Notes: generated by a model not told the origin, from the letters alone. Positions 25,546 through 34,417 are shown, numbered from the stretch's first letter. The stretch: 64,000 nucleotides of DNA from Gallionella straubiae (GCF_051257895.1 NZ_CP194331.1:1364001-1428000); one strand, 5' to 3'. Made by a program: numbers and translations.

Positions 25546-26985
25546 ATGAGCCAACCCATCGAAGCGAAAGAAGACAGCCTGCATGCCGAAGTGCTGGTTC
25601 TCGGCGCGGGTCCCGGCGGCTATACCGCCGCGTTTCGCGCCGCCGACCTCGGCAAGCAGGTGGTGCTGATCGAAAAACATGCCACGCTGGGCGGCGTATG
25701 CCTGAACGTCGGCTGCATCCCGTCCAAGGCGTTGCTGCATGTCGCCAAGGTCATCAACGAAGCCGAAGAAGCGGCGCAGCACGGCGTGACCTTCGGCAAA
25801 CCGCAGATCGACCTCGACAAAATCCGCTCCTGGAAGGACGGCGTCGTTGCGAGACTTACCGGCGGCCTGAAGCAGCTCGCCAGGCAGCGCAAGGTGCAAG
25901 TAGTGCAGGGCGAAGCAAAGTTCGTCAGCCCCAACAGCCTCATCGTCGCAACCGCCGAAGGCAGCAAGACCGTCACCTTCGATCACGCCATCATCGCGGC
26001 GGGTTCCAGCGCGGCGCGCATCCCCGGCCTCCCCTACGACGATCCGCGCATCATCGATTCCACCGGCGCGCTGCAGCTTCAGGACGTACCACAGCACATG
26101 CTGATCGTCGGCGGCGGCATCATCGGGCTGGAAATGGCCACGGTGTACGACGCGCTCGGCTCGAAAATCTCGGTGGTTGAACTCGCCGACAGCCTGATTC
26201 CCGGCGCGGACCACGACCTGGTGCGCCCGCTGCACAAGCGCATCGAAAAACGCTACGAGGCGATCTACCTCAAGACCAGGATCGGCAAGATCGAGTCTCA
26301 AGAGAATGGCCTACGGGTAACCTTCGAAGGCGAACAGGCGCCTGAGCCGCAACTCTACGACAAGGTGCTGCTGACCGTCGGCCGCCACCCCAACGGGCGC
26401 AACATCGGCGCGGAAACCGCCGGGGTAGCAATCGACGAGCGTGGTTTCATTCAAGTGGACAAACAGATGCGCACCAGCGCACCACACATCTACGCCATCG
26501 GCGACATCGTCGGCGAGCCGATGCTCGCGCACAAGGCGAGCCACGAGGGCAAGGTCGCGGCAGAAGTCGTCGCCGGACACAAGGCCTACTTCGAGCCGCT
26601 GACGATCCCTTCGGTGGCCTACACCGATCCGGAGATCGCGTGGATGGGGCTGACCGAAACGCAAGCCAAGGCACAAGGCATAGCCTACGAGAAGGCCAAC
26701 TTCCCGTGGGCGGCGTCGGGTCGCGCGCTGTCCATCGGCCGCGAGGAAGGCGCAACCAAACTACTGCTCGACCCGCAGACACGCCGCATCCTCGGCGCGG
26801 GCATCGTCGGCGCGAACGCGGGCGAACTGATCGCCGAGGCGGTGCTCGCGCTGGAAATGGGCGCCGATATGGAGGACATCGGCCTGACCATCCACCCGCA
26901 CCCGACCCTATCGGAGACGCTCGGCTTCGCGGCGGAACTGGCGGAAGGTACGATCACCGACCTGTTGCCGCCGCGCAAAAGATGA
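25546..26985 (+). CDS. lpdA: Dihydrolipoyl dehydrogenase
   Basis: The E3 flavoprotein regenerates oxidised lipoamide with NAD+ in 2-oxoacid dehydrogenase and glycine cleavage complexes. The product is 479 residues. FAD motif GAGPGGYTAAF, redox-active disulfide GGVCLNVGCIPSK, NAD motif GGGIIGLEMA, and the C-terminal HPHPTLSE with the catalytic His-Glu dyad are all present. AGGAGA lies upstream of the 25546 ATG. There is no lipoyl domain in this protein and no E1/E2 gene nearby, so the complex it serves cannot be told from context. Confidence 0.95.
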   Translation: MSQPIEAKEDSLHAEVLVLGAGPGGYTAAFRAADLGKQVVLIEKHATLGGVCLNVGCIPSKALLHVAKVINEAEEAAQHGVTFGKPQIDLDKIRSWKDGVVARLTGGLKQLARQRKVQVVQGEAKFVSPNSLIVATAEGSKTVTFDHAIIAAGSSAARIPGLPYDDPRIIDSTGALQLQDVPQHMLIVGGGIIGLEMATVYDALGSKISVVELADSLIPGADHDLVRPLHKRIEKRYEAIYLKTRIGKIESQENGLRVTFEGEQAPEPQLYDKVLLTVGRHPNGRNIGAETAGVAIDERGFIQVDKQMRTSAPHIYAIGDIVGEPMLAHKASHEGKVAAEVVAGHKAYFEPLTIPSVAYTDPEIAWMGLTETQAKAQGIAYEKANFPWAASGRALSIGREEGATKLLLDPQTRRILGAGIVGANAGELIAEAVLALEMGADMEDIGLTIHPHPTLSETLGFAAELAEGTITDLLPPRKR

Positions 26986-27058
26986 GTTCGGAAATGGGAA
27001 GCCTTCCTATAAACCATAAATTAGATATTCAGCATCAACTGCGGTAGCGTGCCCAACT

Positions 27059-28945
27059 ATGCCCGTGGAAAATAAATCGAAAGCTGGCTCGGTGCCGGCC
27101 TTATGGCTGGGGCTGGTGTTCGCCCTGACCTCCCTGGCCGGTGCAATCGCATTCGATCTCTATCTTGAGCATGACCGCACGACGAAACGCGAGCAGGACA
27201 GGCTGACGACCCAAGTGCGGGTTATTGCCGAAAACCTGGAGCGCCAGCTATTCAGCACCAATCTTGTGCTGGAAGGCTTCATTGGCGACCTGCCCGAGCT
27301 GGGAGCTGCATCCGGGCAGCGGGGGATGATGCGCCGCCTCACTGCGCTTACCGACGCCATGCCGGGTATCCGTTTCCTTGGTTTCATTGATGCATCGGGC
27401 ACATTGATCGCGTCGAATATGGCCGAGTACGTGGGCGGAAATTTTGCTCACCGTGATTATTTCCAGGCAGTCAGGCAACATCCGGACGCAACCAGGCTCT
27501 ACATCTCACCGCCCTTCAAAGCCGCCAACGATGTTTATGTTATGAATGTTACGCGGATGGTTCCGGGCCCGCGGGGTGAGTTTGCCGGAGTCATCACCGC
27601 CTCGCTCGACCCGGAATACTTCAAGACGTTGCTGTCATCCGTGCTATATGCGCCGGATATGTGGGATACCGTCAGCCACGGTGACGGGAAGCTGTTCCTG
27701 CTGATCCCGGAACGGGAAGGCAGCCAGGGCATTGACCTGAATTCACCCGACACCATGTTCTCCCGGCACAGGCTGAGCGGGCAGCAGGCCTCAGTGCTTA
27801 CCGGGATGGTGCTGGTGACCAACGACTTCAGGATGATGGCGCTGCGCACTGTCCAGCCCAGCACGCTCAACATGGATAAATCCTTGGTAGTGGGGGCCAG
27901 CCGCAATTACGACCAGATTTTCGTGTCCTGGCGACGCAATGCGTTGATAAAGATCTTGTTGTTCGGACTGATCGCCATGGTTTCCTTTGCCGGACTGTAT
28001 ACCTACCAGCGTTACCGGCGGATTTCAGAGCGCCAGGCGATCGAAGCAGCCGCCAATTTGCGTCTCAGTGCGGAGCGGCTCCAGCTCGCTACCGAGGCGT
28101 CGGGTGTCGGCGTGTGGGACTACCAACTGGTGGCAGGCAAACTGGTCTGGGACGATTCCATGTATGCGCTCTATGGTGTTCCGCAAACGACTGCTCTTAC
28201 CTATGATGCATGGCAAGATGCCATGCTGCCGGAAGACATGCCGAATGCGGAGGCCGCATTGAAGGCAACCCTGGAGAAAGGGGCTCCTTATGATCTGAAT
28301 TTCCGCATCCGACGCGGCGATGGCGTCGTGCGTATCATTCATGCGCGAGCGCGCGTCCATTGCGATGCCGCCGGGAAGCCGGTGCGCATGGTGGGCACCA
28401 ACGAAGATATCACCGAGCGCAAGGAACTTCAGGACAAGCTCGAACAGCAGGCCCGCCAGGACTATTTGACCGGCCTGTTCAACCGGCGCCATTTCATGGA
28501 ACAGGGGCAGGTCGAGCTTTCGCGCGTGCAGCGCTACGGCAACACGCTCTCCCTTTTCATGATCGATATCGATCACTTCAAGGGCATCAACGACACTCAT
28601 GGCCACAAGGCGGGCGATACGGTTTTGCAACGGCTGGGGGACATCCTGCGCGAGGCTTTGCGTACGGTGGATGTTATCGGGCGCATCGGCGGCGAGGAGT
28701 TCGCCGTATTGCTGCCGGAAACCGACCTGCCAAGCGCGACTGAGGTGGCGGAGCGCCTGCGGGAGCGGGTCGAAGGCACCCATGTCGTGCTGGAGGCAGG
28801 ATCTCCGCTGCAATTCACGGTATCCATCGGCGTGACTGCGCTGAAAGAAAAAAACACCAATCTCGACATTCTGCTCGCTCAGGCCGACAAGGCGCTTTAC
28901 CAGGCCAAAGAAAGCGGGCGCAACAGGGTGTGCATCGCAGGTTAG
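27059..28945 (+). CDS. Membrane diguanylate cyclase with Cache, PAS and GGDEF domains
   Basis: A 628-residue sensor that makes the second messenger c-di-GMP. An N-terminal transmembrane helix (about 14-34), a periplasmic dCache-type sensor (about 40-295) and a second helix (about 300-318) are followed by a PAS domain with PAC (about 335-455) and a GGDEF domain. The active site is GGEEF at 544-548 with RTVD five residues upstream, so catalysis and the inhibitory I-site both look intact. No EAL domain is present. The ligand is not predictable. The start ATG lacks a strong ribosome binding site. Confidence 0.93.
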   Translation: MPVENKSKAGSVPALWLGLVFALTSLAGAIAFDLYLEHDRTTKREQDRLTTQVRVIAENLERQLFSTNLVLEGFIGDLPELGAASGQRGMMRRLTALTDAMPGIRFLGFIDASGTLIASNMAEYVGGNFAHRDYFQAVRQHPDATRLYISPPFKAANDVYVMNVTRMVPGPRGEFAGVITASLDPEYFKTLLSSVLYAPDMWDTVSHGDGKLFLLIPEREGSQGIDLNSPDTMFSRHRLSGQQASVLTGMVLVTNDFRMMALRTVQPSTLNMDKSLVVGASRNYDQIFVSWRRNALIKILLFGLIAMVSFAGLYTYQRYRRISERQAIEAAANLRLSAERLQLATEASGVGVWDYQLVAGKLVWDDSMYALYGVPQTTALTYDAWQDAMLPEDMPNAEAALKATLEKGAPYDLNFRIRRGDGVVRIIHARARVHCDAAGKPVRMVGTNEDITERKELQDKLEQQARQDYLTGLFNRRHFMEQGQVELSRVQRYGNTLSLFMIDIDHFKGINDTHGHKAGDTVLQRLGDILREALRTVDVIGRIGGEEFAVLLPETDLPSATEVAERLRERVEGTHVVLEAGSPLQFTVSIGVTALKEKNTNLDILLAQADKALYQAKESGRNRVCIAG

Positions 28946-29045
28946 CGACCCGGTCGCAGCCGCAAGGCATTCAGGAGAAGCACGAGGCAGTTGAGCCGGG
29001 GGCATCAGCTCCGATTTTCAGGTTAATTATTCAAGGAATCCCGCC

Positions 29046-29744
29046 ATGCAAACGCATAATCTCATTCGCACCATTTTCGTTGCCTCGTTTCTGTTTGTCA
29101 CAACCTGTGCATCTGCCGTCGATCTTTCCAGTTTCAGCAACAAGGATCAGGTCACGAGCCTGAAGCAGGCGCTAACCCAAGGTGCGGAAACCGCGGTGAA
29201 AAATCTGGCCAAAGAAAATGGCTATCTCGGCAACGACAAGGTGCGCATCCCGCTGCCGGAGAGCCTGCAAAAAATCGATGGCATGATGCGCAAGTTCGGC
29301 ATGGGCAAGTATGCGGACGAGCTGGTCACCTCGATGAATCGCGCCGCCGAAGCCGCCGTACCGGAAGCGAAGACCCTGCTGGTCGGCGCGGTCAAGAAGA
29401 TGTCCGTGGAAGACGCGAAGGGCATCCTCACCGGCGGCGATGATGCCGCGACGCAGTACTTCCGCAAGAACACCGAAGCAGCGCTGGCGGGCAAATTCAA
29501 ACCCATCATCGACAAGGCGATGCTGAAGGTGAAGGTCGCGGAAAAATACGACCAGTTCGCAGGCAAGGGTACGAAGTTCGGGCTGGTGGACGAGCGCGAT
29601 GCCAAGCTCGACGACTACATCACGCGCAAGGCGCTGGATGGATTATTCCTGACGATGGCGGAACAGGAGAAGGCGATCCGCGCGAATCCGCTGCAGGCGA
29701 CCGGCAGCCTCGCGAAAAAAGTTTTCTCGGCGATCAAGTTCTAG
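29046..29744 (+). CDS. DUF4197 family exported protein
   Basis: A 232-residue protein with a cleavable signal peptide (residues 1-24, ending CASA) and a mostly helical DUF4197 domain: VRIPLPESLQKIDGMMRKFGMGKYAD, AKGILTGGDDAATQYFRKNT and ITRKALDGLF are typical. Function is unknown. AAGGA lies about 10 nt before the start. It stands alone between the diguanylate cyclase and a YqaA-type gene. Confidence 0.9.
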   Translation: MQTHNLIRTIFVASFLFVTTCASAVDLSSFSNKDQVTSLKQALTQGAETAVKNLAKENGYLGNDKVRIPLPESLQKIDGMMRKFGMGKYADELVTSMNRAAEAAVPEAKTLLVGAVKKMSVEDAKGILTGGDDAATQYFRKNTEAALAGKFKPIIDKAMLKVKVAEKYDQFAGKGTKFGLVDERDAKLDDYITRKALDGLFLTMAEQEKAIRANPLQATGSLAKKVFSAIKF

Positions 29745-29770
29745 CCCCGGCTACCGCGCTCAACCTTCGC

Positions 29771-30166
29771 ATGAGCGACACCGCCAGCCTCCTGTCGCTG
29801 TTCCTCGGCAGCTTCTTCGCCGCCACGCTGCTGCCCGGTGGCTCGGAAGCAGTGCTGTTCGGCGTGCTCAAGGCCTACCCGGAAACCTATTGGCCCGCGC
29901 TCACGATCGCCACGCTCGGCAACACGCTGGGCGGCATGGTGAGCTTCGGCATGGGCTGGCTGCTGCCGCAGACCCAGCAGCTCAAACATGTCGATAAACT
30001 GCGCCGCTACGGCACGCCCGCGCTGCTGCTCGCCTGGGTTCCGCTGATCGGCGACGCGCTGTGCCTCGCCGCGGGATGGCTGCGCCTCAACTGGTGGCAG
30101 GCTGCGCTGTTCATGGCATTGGGTAAATTCGCGCGCTACTGGGTGATTGCAGCAGCCGTCACCTGA
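29771..30166 (+). CDS. YqaA-like DedA/SNARE-associated membrane protein
   Basis: A 131-residue inner-membrane protein with three to four hydrophobic segments. The signature LLPGGSEAVLFGVLKAYP near residues 20-37 and the GTPALLLAWVPLIGDALCLAAGWLR block match the YqaA branch of the DedA/VTT superfamily. DedA proteins are linked to membrane lipid transport and polymyxin tolerance; the role of this short branch is not established. It is 26 nt after the DUF4197 gene. Confidence 0.88.
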   Translation: MSDTASLLSLFLGSFFAATLLPGGSEAVLFGVLKAYPETYWPALTIATLGNTLGGMVSFGMGWLLPQTQQLKHVDKLRRYGTPALLLAWVPLIGDALCLAAGWLRLNWWQAALFMALGKFARYWVIAAAVT

Positions 30167-30188
30167 GCCGTGGGTACGAAATATCGCC

Positions 30189-30608
30189 TCACTGCGGCAT
30201 CGCCCACTGCGGATTCCACACCACCTCCCACAGATGCCCGTCGGGGTCCTGAAAGTAACCGGAATAACCGCCCCAGAAGGCCTCCTGGGCAGGCACGATC
30301 ACGGCACCGGCTTTTTTTGCCTGCTCCATCACCGCGTCGACTTCCTCCCTTGACGAGACGTTATGCCCGAGCGTGAATTCGGTGGGGCTTGCGCCGGCCA
30401 GCGGAATGCCCGTATCGCGGGAAATGCTCTTGCGCGGCCAGATCGCAAGCTTCAGGCCGGCCTGCAAGTCAAAGAAGGCCACGGCTCCGTATTCGAACTC
30501 CTTGCCGATGATGCCTTCCGTCTTAAGGCCGAGGCCATCGCGATAGAACTGCAGCGACCTTTCCAGATCGTCCACGCCGAGGGTAATGAGAGTAATCCGG
30601 GCTTTCAT
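30189..30608 (-). CDS. VOC family protein (glyoxalase-like)
   Basis: A 139-residue vicinal-oxygen-chelate protein with two beta-alpha-beta-beta-beta units. LGVDDLERSLQFYRDGLGL and YFQDPDGHLWEVVWNPQW are classic features. The start is set at 30608 because GGGAGG lies 6 nt upstream; two earlier in-frame ATGs are less well placed. The substrate is unknown. It converges on the YqaA gene and is one of three VOC genes within 3.2 kb. Confidence 0.88.
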   Translation of the reverse strand: MKARITLITLGVDDLERSLQFYRDGLGLKTEGIIGKEFEYGAVAFFDLQAGLKLAIWPRKSISRDTGIPLAGASPTEFTLGHNVSSREEVDAVMEQAKKAGAVIVPAQEAFWGGYSGYFQDPDGHLWEVVWNPQWAMPQ

Positions 30609-30754
30609 GTGCATCCTCCCTGAACTATCAACCATGGTAGCGACGTCTGTTTCGGCGGAGAATCGGGAATAACACCTAGCCGGAAACGCTTTGGATTCTT
30701 TTGGCGGCTGCCCGCATTGCCACCCAGCCGATACCGCCCGGAATTAAAACCGGG

Positions 30755-31039
30755 TTACTTTAAACCGAGATCATCCGCGGCTTCCTTCAGAAGCGCCACA
30801 TCATCCCGGATAGATTCCATATCAGGATCTTTTGCGGCCTTTGCTCCCGCTATAAGCTTATCTTTGGTTTTAAATTTCTTTAGCAGGCCAGCCTTGGTCA
30901 GCTTCGCCACACTACTCTTCTTGTCCAATCCGTGGCACATCTGACAGTTTTGATAAAATACCCCCGCAATACCGGCTTTCGGAAAGACTGTAACAACAAG
31001 GATTGGCAGCATAAGCAATACAATTTTCTTCATGAGCAT
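30755..31039 (-). CDS. Small periplasmic c-type cytochrome
   Basis: A 94-residue precursor with a signal sequence (about residues 1-26) and one haem-binding motif CQMCH (C32, C35, H36). The mature protein would be about 68 residues, and the DPDM segment near residue 73 offers a possible Met axial ligand. Tiny monohaem cytochromes of this sort commonly act as soluble electron shuttles. A start two codons later (31033) is equally possible. It stands alone in a low-density stretch; nothing further is seen in 31040-31231. Confidence 0.85.
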   Translation of the reverse strand: MLMKKIVLLMLPILVVTVFPKAGIAGVFYQNCQMCHGLDKKSSVAKLTKAGLLKKFKTKDKLIAGAKAAKDPDMESIRDDVALLKEAADDLGLK

Positions 31040-31231
31040 TTCATATTCTTAACAGCAGACTAACGACCCAGACATTTGCATATCGTGGAGCAGACACCAA
31101 CGTCGGCAATTTACTCCCCCTCCGCATATTTTCCAACTAAAGATAAAAATTACCCGCATGTGACCAGGAGAAGTTGCAACACCATCCACTGAATGTGCGA
31201 ATCCCATTTAATTTATTGCATGAGGGAAAAC

Positions 31232-31516
31232 ATGACCATCCAGGCTATGTCCAAGAAAACGCTCCGGCTCGTGATCCACGGCCGCGTGCAAGGGGTGTAC
31301 TTCCGCGACTCGATGCGCCGCGAGGCGCAAAACCTGGCGATTACCGGCTGGGTGCGCAACCGCAGCGACGGCACAGTGGAAGCCGCGGTGCAGGGCGCCC
31401 CGGCCGACGTGGATGCCATCGTGCGCTGGGCGCGGCGCGGCCCGGAGCGCGCGCAGGTGGAACAAATCGAGATCGAGCCGCATGAGGGCAGCTACACCGG
31501 CTTCGAGGTCATTTAG
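31232..31516 (+). CDS. Acylphosphatase
   Basis: A 94-residue acylphosphatase, hydrolysing carboxyl-phosphate bonds. The catalytic Arg25 lies in GRVQGVYFRDS and Asn43 in GWVRNRSDGTVE. The start at 31232 follows GAGGG at good spacing; the frame upstream is discarded. Its 3' end overlaps the convergent GDSL esterase gene by 8 nt. Confidence 0.95.
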   Translation: MTIQAMSKKTLRLVIHGRVQGVYFRDSMRREAQNLAITGWVRNRSDGTVEAAVQGAPADVDAIVRWARRGPERAQVEQIEIEPHEGSYTGFEVI

Positions 31517-32156
31517 AAGCAGCGTAGCCGATAGCCTTCAGCGCATCGAAAATCTTCTGCGCCAATAGCTTGTGCCCTGCTGCATTGGGATGCAGGGGAT
31601 CGCCCTTCAGTTGCGGATCGGACAGCACCTCGGCGATCGCGTCTTCGATCAACGGCACCTGCTGCTCCTCGGCCACCCTGCGGTAGAAATCCGCCGCAGA
31701 CAGATTCTGGAAGACGGCGCCCATGGCGCTCGGCTTCGGCGTCGCCAGCAGCACCGGCTTCGCCCCGTGAGCCTTTATCGCTGCAAGTATCTTCCCCAGA
31801 TTGGCGACGGTCTCCTGCTCGGGAAGGCGGCGCAGCATGTCGTTACCTCCCAGCGCGACCAGCACCAGAACCGGCTTGTGTTCCTCCAGAAGCGCCGGCA
31901 GGCGCTGCAGGGCGCCGCCGCTGGTATCGCCGCTCACTCCGCCGTTAATGACAACCCATCCCGTGCGGTTCGCCAGCAACCCGGGCCAAGCCTCCCCGGA
32001 AGCCACGCCGAATCCGGCGGTGATGCTGTCCCCCAGCGCCACTACCCGGCTGCTGGCAGGAAGCGCCTCCTCCTTCGCCTTGCCGCCGCAGGCGGCGACA
32101 AGGACGGCGGCGGAGACCAGCAGGAGAAAGCGCCGGATGGGCAGGCCGTCAATCAT
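31509..32156 (-). CDS. GDSL (SGNH) esterase lipoprotein, TesA-like
   Basis: A 215-residue SGNH hydrolase. A lipoprotein signal ends in LVAAC with Cys23 as lipidation site. Block I is ALGDSITAGFG (Ser44), block III GGND, and block V DPLHPN with the catalytic Asp and His. TesA-type enzymes act as thioesterase/lysophospholipase/arylesterase in the periplasm; here membrane anchoring through lipid is predicted. The start overlaps the end of a 55-codon lipoprotein gene by 8 nt, so translational coupling is likely. Confidence 0.93.
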   Translation of the reverse strand: MIDGLPIRRFLLLVSAAVLVAACGGKAKEEALPASSRVVALGDSITAGFGVASGEAWPGLLANRTGWVVINGGVSGDTSGGALQRLPALLEEHKPVLVLVALGGNDMLRRLPEQETVANLGKILAAIKAHGAKPVLLATPKPSAMGAVFQNLSAADFYRRVAEEQQVPLIEDAIAEVLSDPQLKGDPLHPNAAGHKLLAQKIFDALKAIGYAASK

Positions 32157-32316
32157 CGAAGAAGGGAGCCGCCCTCGGCCTCATCAGAGGCAAAGTCTCC
32201 GCCGGAGCCTCCTGAGAAGTTTCCGGCGGAGTTTGCCGGGCGGGCTTCACATCTGCACATTTCGTACAACCGGCCAAGACCAGGCAAGCCAGCAATATCA
32301 GAGCAATCTGTGGCAT
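32149..32316 (-). CDS. Tiny lipoprotein overlapping the GDSL esterase gene
   Basis: A 55-residue ORF reading MPQIALILLACLVLAGC with an ideal lipobox LAGC (Cys17), then a short Pro/Glu-rich tail. GAGGGGA stands 5 nt before the ATG. Its TGA overlaps the ATG of the downstream TesA-like gene, indicating coupled translation. The mature lipopeptide would be only 39 residues, in the size range of small entericidin-like or LptM-like lipoproteins, with no clear similarity to either. Function unknown. A larger frame on the same strand here is out of phase and lacks these features. Confidence 0.7.
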   Translation of the reverse strand: MPQIALILLACLVLAGCTKCADVKPARQTPPETSQEAPAETLPLMRPRAAPFFDD

Positions 32317-32336
32317 TTCGTTCCCCTCGCCAAATG

Positions 32337-32834
32337 CTATCCGGCATATGCCCGCTTCAGTTCCTCAATGTCGATCTTTCTCATCCGGAGCATAGCCTCC
32401 ATGGCTCTCTGGGATTTTTCGGAATCTGGATCACCGACCATCTTGGGCAACACGCCGGGAACCACCTGCCATGAAACGCCATATTTGTCCTTGAGCCAGC
32501 CGCATTGTTGCGCCTGTTCATCTCCACCCTCGGACAGCTTCTCCCAGTAATAGTCCACTTCCTCCTGCGTCTTGCAGTTGACCTGGAGCGAGATGGCCTC
32601 GTTGAATCTGAATACCGGGCCGCCGTTGAGTGCGGTAAACGACTGCCCATTGAGCTCGAATGCAATCGTCATCACCGTACCCGCCGGTCTCCCGTGAATC
32701 TCATGCCCAGCTTCTCCGTATCGGGTGGTGTCGACGATTTTTGAATTCCGGAAGATGGCGGTATAAAACCCGACCGCCTCTTCGGCCTGATCGTCAAACC
32801 ACAAACAGGGGATGATCTTTTGAATGGCCTGCAT
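32337..32834 (-). CDS. PhnB-like VOC family protein
   Basis: A 165-residue protein of the PhnB/3-demethylubiquinone methyltransferase-like group of the VOC superfamily: QKIIPCLWFDDQAEEAVGFYTAIF, FTALNGGPVFRFNEAISL, CGWLKDKYGVSWQVVP. The group lacks a known common function. The start at 32834 is selected because GGAGA lies 8 nt upstream, and sequence further upstream in the frame does not look like protein. Confidence 0.9.
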   Translation of the reverse strand: MQAIQKIIPCLWFDDQAEEAVGFYTAIFRNSKIVDTTRYGEAGHEIHGRPAGTVMTIAFELNGQSFTALNGGPVFRFNEAISLQVNCKTQEEVDYYWEKLSEGGDEQAQQCGWLKDKYGVSWQVVPGVLPKMVGDPDSEKSQRAMEAMLRMRKIDIEELKRAYAG

Positions 32835-32929
32835 GGCGTTTCTCCCGATCAGTCTGGTTCGATTGCGTGCTGCGAATGCCGATTTCCGGCCATCTACGAT
32901 TGGAGCCGATCCGCCTACTCCTGCCCGGA

Positions 32930-32959
32930 GGCATGCAAAGTGCGGTTTCTTTGCATGCC
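32930..32959. repeat. Inverted repeat between two VOC genes
   Basis: A perfect 11-bp stem, GGCATGCAAAG with an 8-nt loop and CTTTGCATGCC, lies in the 163-bp gap between two leftward VOC genes. There is no U tract on either side. It could be an operator or an RNA hairpin; nothing else is visible in the gap. Confidence 0.5.
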
Positions 32960-32997
32960 GGGCATCCCGGCTTCGCGCCTTGACCGGAGGCCTTTTC

Positions 32998-33384
32998 TTA
33001 TCCGTGCGCGGAAAACTGGACCAGACAGAAGCCATGCCCGAAGGGATCGGCCATCAGTGCCGCGCTGCCCCACTCGTATGTTGCGATGGGACTCTCGAGA
33101 ATCGCTCCCGCCGAGACGGCCTGCTGCGCGGCGGACTCGATGTCCGCAACCACAAAATCAAGGTGTAGCGGCGTCCAATGCCGCTCGTATCTCCGCCGCT
33201 CCGGCGTCGTGCCCGATGCCGCCGTACCCGCCGCCCTGGCAAGCAGATTGATCGGACAGGGCCCACCCAGCATCTCCACCGTGTCGTCGCCGAAGCGGCG
33301 CCCGGCCTTCAGCCCGAACGCCGATCCGTAGAAGCGGATCGCCTTTTCGAGATCGTCAACGTCGAGGTTTATCAGCAGATCCAT
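32998..33384 (-). CDS. VOC family protein
   Basis: A 128-residue glyoxalase-fold protein: LINLDVDDLEKAIRFYGSAFGLKAG at the N-terminus and LMADPFGHGFCLVQF near the end. Predicted metal ligands include the His in PLHLDFVV. The substrate is unknown. It is 19 nt after the secreted protein gene at 33404 on the same strand, suggesting co-transcription. Confidence 0.88.
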   Translation of the reverse strand: MDLLINLDVDDLEKAIRFYGSAFGLKAGRRFGDDTVEMLGGPCPINLLARAAGTAASGTTPERRRYERHWTPLHLDFVVADIESAAQQAVSAGAILESPIATYEWGSAALMADPFGHGFCLVQFSAHG

Positions 33385-33403
33385 GGGGCGACCCTGTGCG
33401 GGA

Positions 33404-33976
33404 TCACTTCACCGGCGCCATCAGATGCTGGTACGGCGTATCCGGAAACATCACGTAGGGGGCTGATGTATCCGGGTCCGCGCTCTTCGGATAGCCATCG
33501 TAAAACCCGGCATCCGCCCCGACGATCATCACGTGAGGCCCGGTCTTGATCCAGTGATTCCCGGCATCGGGCTTGGTCGCATAGGGATCGGTATTGCTCG
33601 CGTCCGTACCTCCGGCAAGCATGTACATGAAACCAATCTTCCCCGGGGCGGGGTTCTTGTGCGCAAGCCATGCATGAACCCATTCCATGCCGTTCATGTC
33701 CATGCACATGGGGTCGGGACCGGGAGTCGCCGGATTGTCCGGCATGCAGGTAAAGCCGTTCGTCCCCTGACGCAGGGTGCGCATTTTGCCGTCGGCCTCC
33801 ATCGCCACGATGGTCGCGCCCTTTGCAATCCCGGCCGGCGCCGCTGCCATCGCGCTCGCAATCATTTTATTTTCCTTGGCCGATGCCTTCGCGGTTGCGG
33901 CGCAGGCATCGGCTGCCAATGCAAACGATGCCGCGATCATCGCCACAGCACTTACGATTTTATCCAGTCTGTCCAT
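33404..33976 (-). CDS. Secreted protein of unknown function
   Basis: A 190-residue protein with a signal peptide (residues 1-26, cleavage after ADACA) and no further membrane segment. It is rich in Met, Pro and Asp: GFTCMPDNPATPG, MCMDMNGMEWVHAWLAHKN, TGPHVMIVGAD and YVMFPDTPYQHLMAPV stand out. The two Cys residues about 15 apart could form a periplasmic disulfide; His/Met-rich patches could bind metal. GAGGAGG lies 6 nt before the start. I do not recognise a named family. Confidence 0.75.
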   Translation of the reverse strand: MDRLDKIVSAVAMIAASFALAADACAATAKASAKENKMIASAMAAAPAGIAKGATIVAMEADGKMRTLRQGTNGFTCMPDNPATPGPDPMCMDMNGMEWVHAWLAHKNPAPGKIGFMYMLAGGTDASNTDPYATKPDAGNHWIKTGPHVMIVGADAGFYDGYPKSADPDTSAPYVMFPDTPYQHLMAPVK

Positions 33977-34066
33977 GGCTGCCTCCTCGGGTCCGGTGCG
34001 TAGAAGAAGAAAATCATCCGCCAGCGATTGACGGATTCGATGGGGCGAATAATGCCCCTCGCACAC

Positions 34067-34353
34067 AAAAGGCGCTATACGGTGTTTACCTTAGCAGGCT
34101 GGAGAGAACCGGCGCACCGCGCGACAGGATTGCCGAGCGAAGCAATGCTTGAGGAGTTTTATCAGCATTAACCGGGAAGGAATTCGATGCTGGTCGGTTT
34201 GTCTGCGCCTTCTACTTACGGCACAATCGCCGCTCAATAAGGGCATCGACGCCCCATGACAGCCGGTCATATTGAATGCGCTGGCTGAATCCAAGGTCAT
34301 AGCGGCCCTTCCAGCTGTCTCAAAATTTCGTCGGTCCTTGTTCAATACCAGAC
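34067..34353. other. No convincing gene
   Basis: This stretch between the secreted protein gene and the attC-like site contains only a weak leftward ORF (34091-34366) with Arg/Cys-rich, non-protein-like composition and no ribosome binding site. It looks like decayed or non-coding DNA. It forms the left flank of the gene cassette. Confidence 0.5.
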
Positions 34354-34417
34354 ATTCAACGTTCAAATTGAGGGGCGCGCCACTTTTGGCGTGTCCCTCT
34401 CGAATGCAGTGTTAGGC
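34354..34417 (-). repeat. attC-like recombination site (64 bp)
   Basis: Read on the minus strand the site begins GCCTAAC (R'', 34417-34411), which includes the TAA stop of the preceding gene, and ends GTTGAAT (R', 34360-34354). Between them an imperfect stem, GAGGGACACGCC against GGCGCGCCCCTC with an AAAAGT loop, and TTCGAG/TTTGAA pieces near the cores give the palindromic attC architecture. RYYYAAC and GTTRRRY consensus cores are both satisfied. Confidence 0.75.

Noticed and set aside
32153..32347. 64-codon leftward ORF in the frame next to the tiny lipoprotein gene
   Set aside because: It lacks a signal or any protein-like pattern; the overlapping frame with a lipobox and ribosome binding site is the convincing one.
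30189..33384. Three VOC genes as one resistance or degradation cluster
   Set aside because: They belong to different VOC subgroups and are separated by unrelated genes; no shared pathway is visible.
34091..34366. Leftward 91-codon ORF downstream of the cassette
   Set aside because: Arg/Cys-rich composition, no ribosome binding site, and it reads out of the attC-like site; more likely non-coding.
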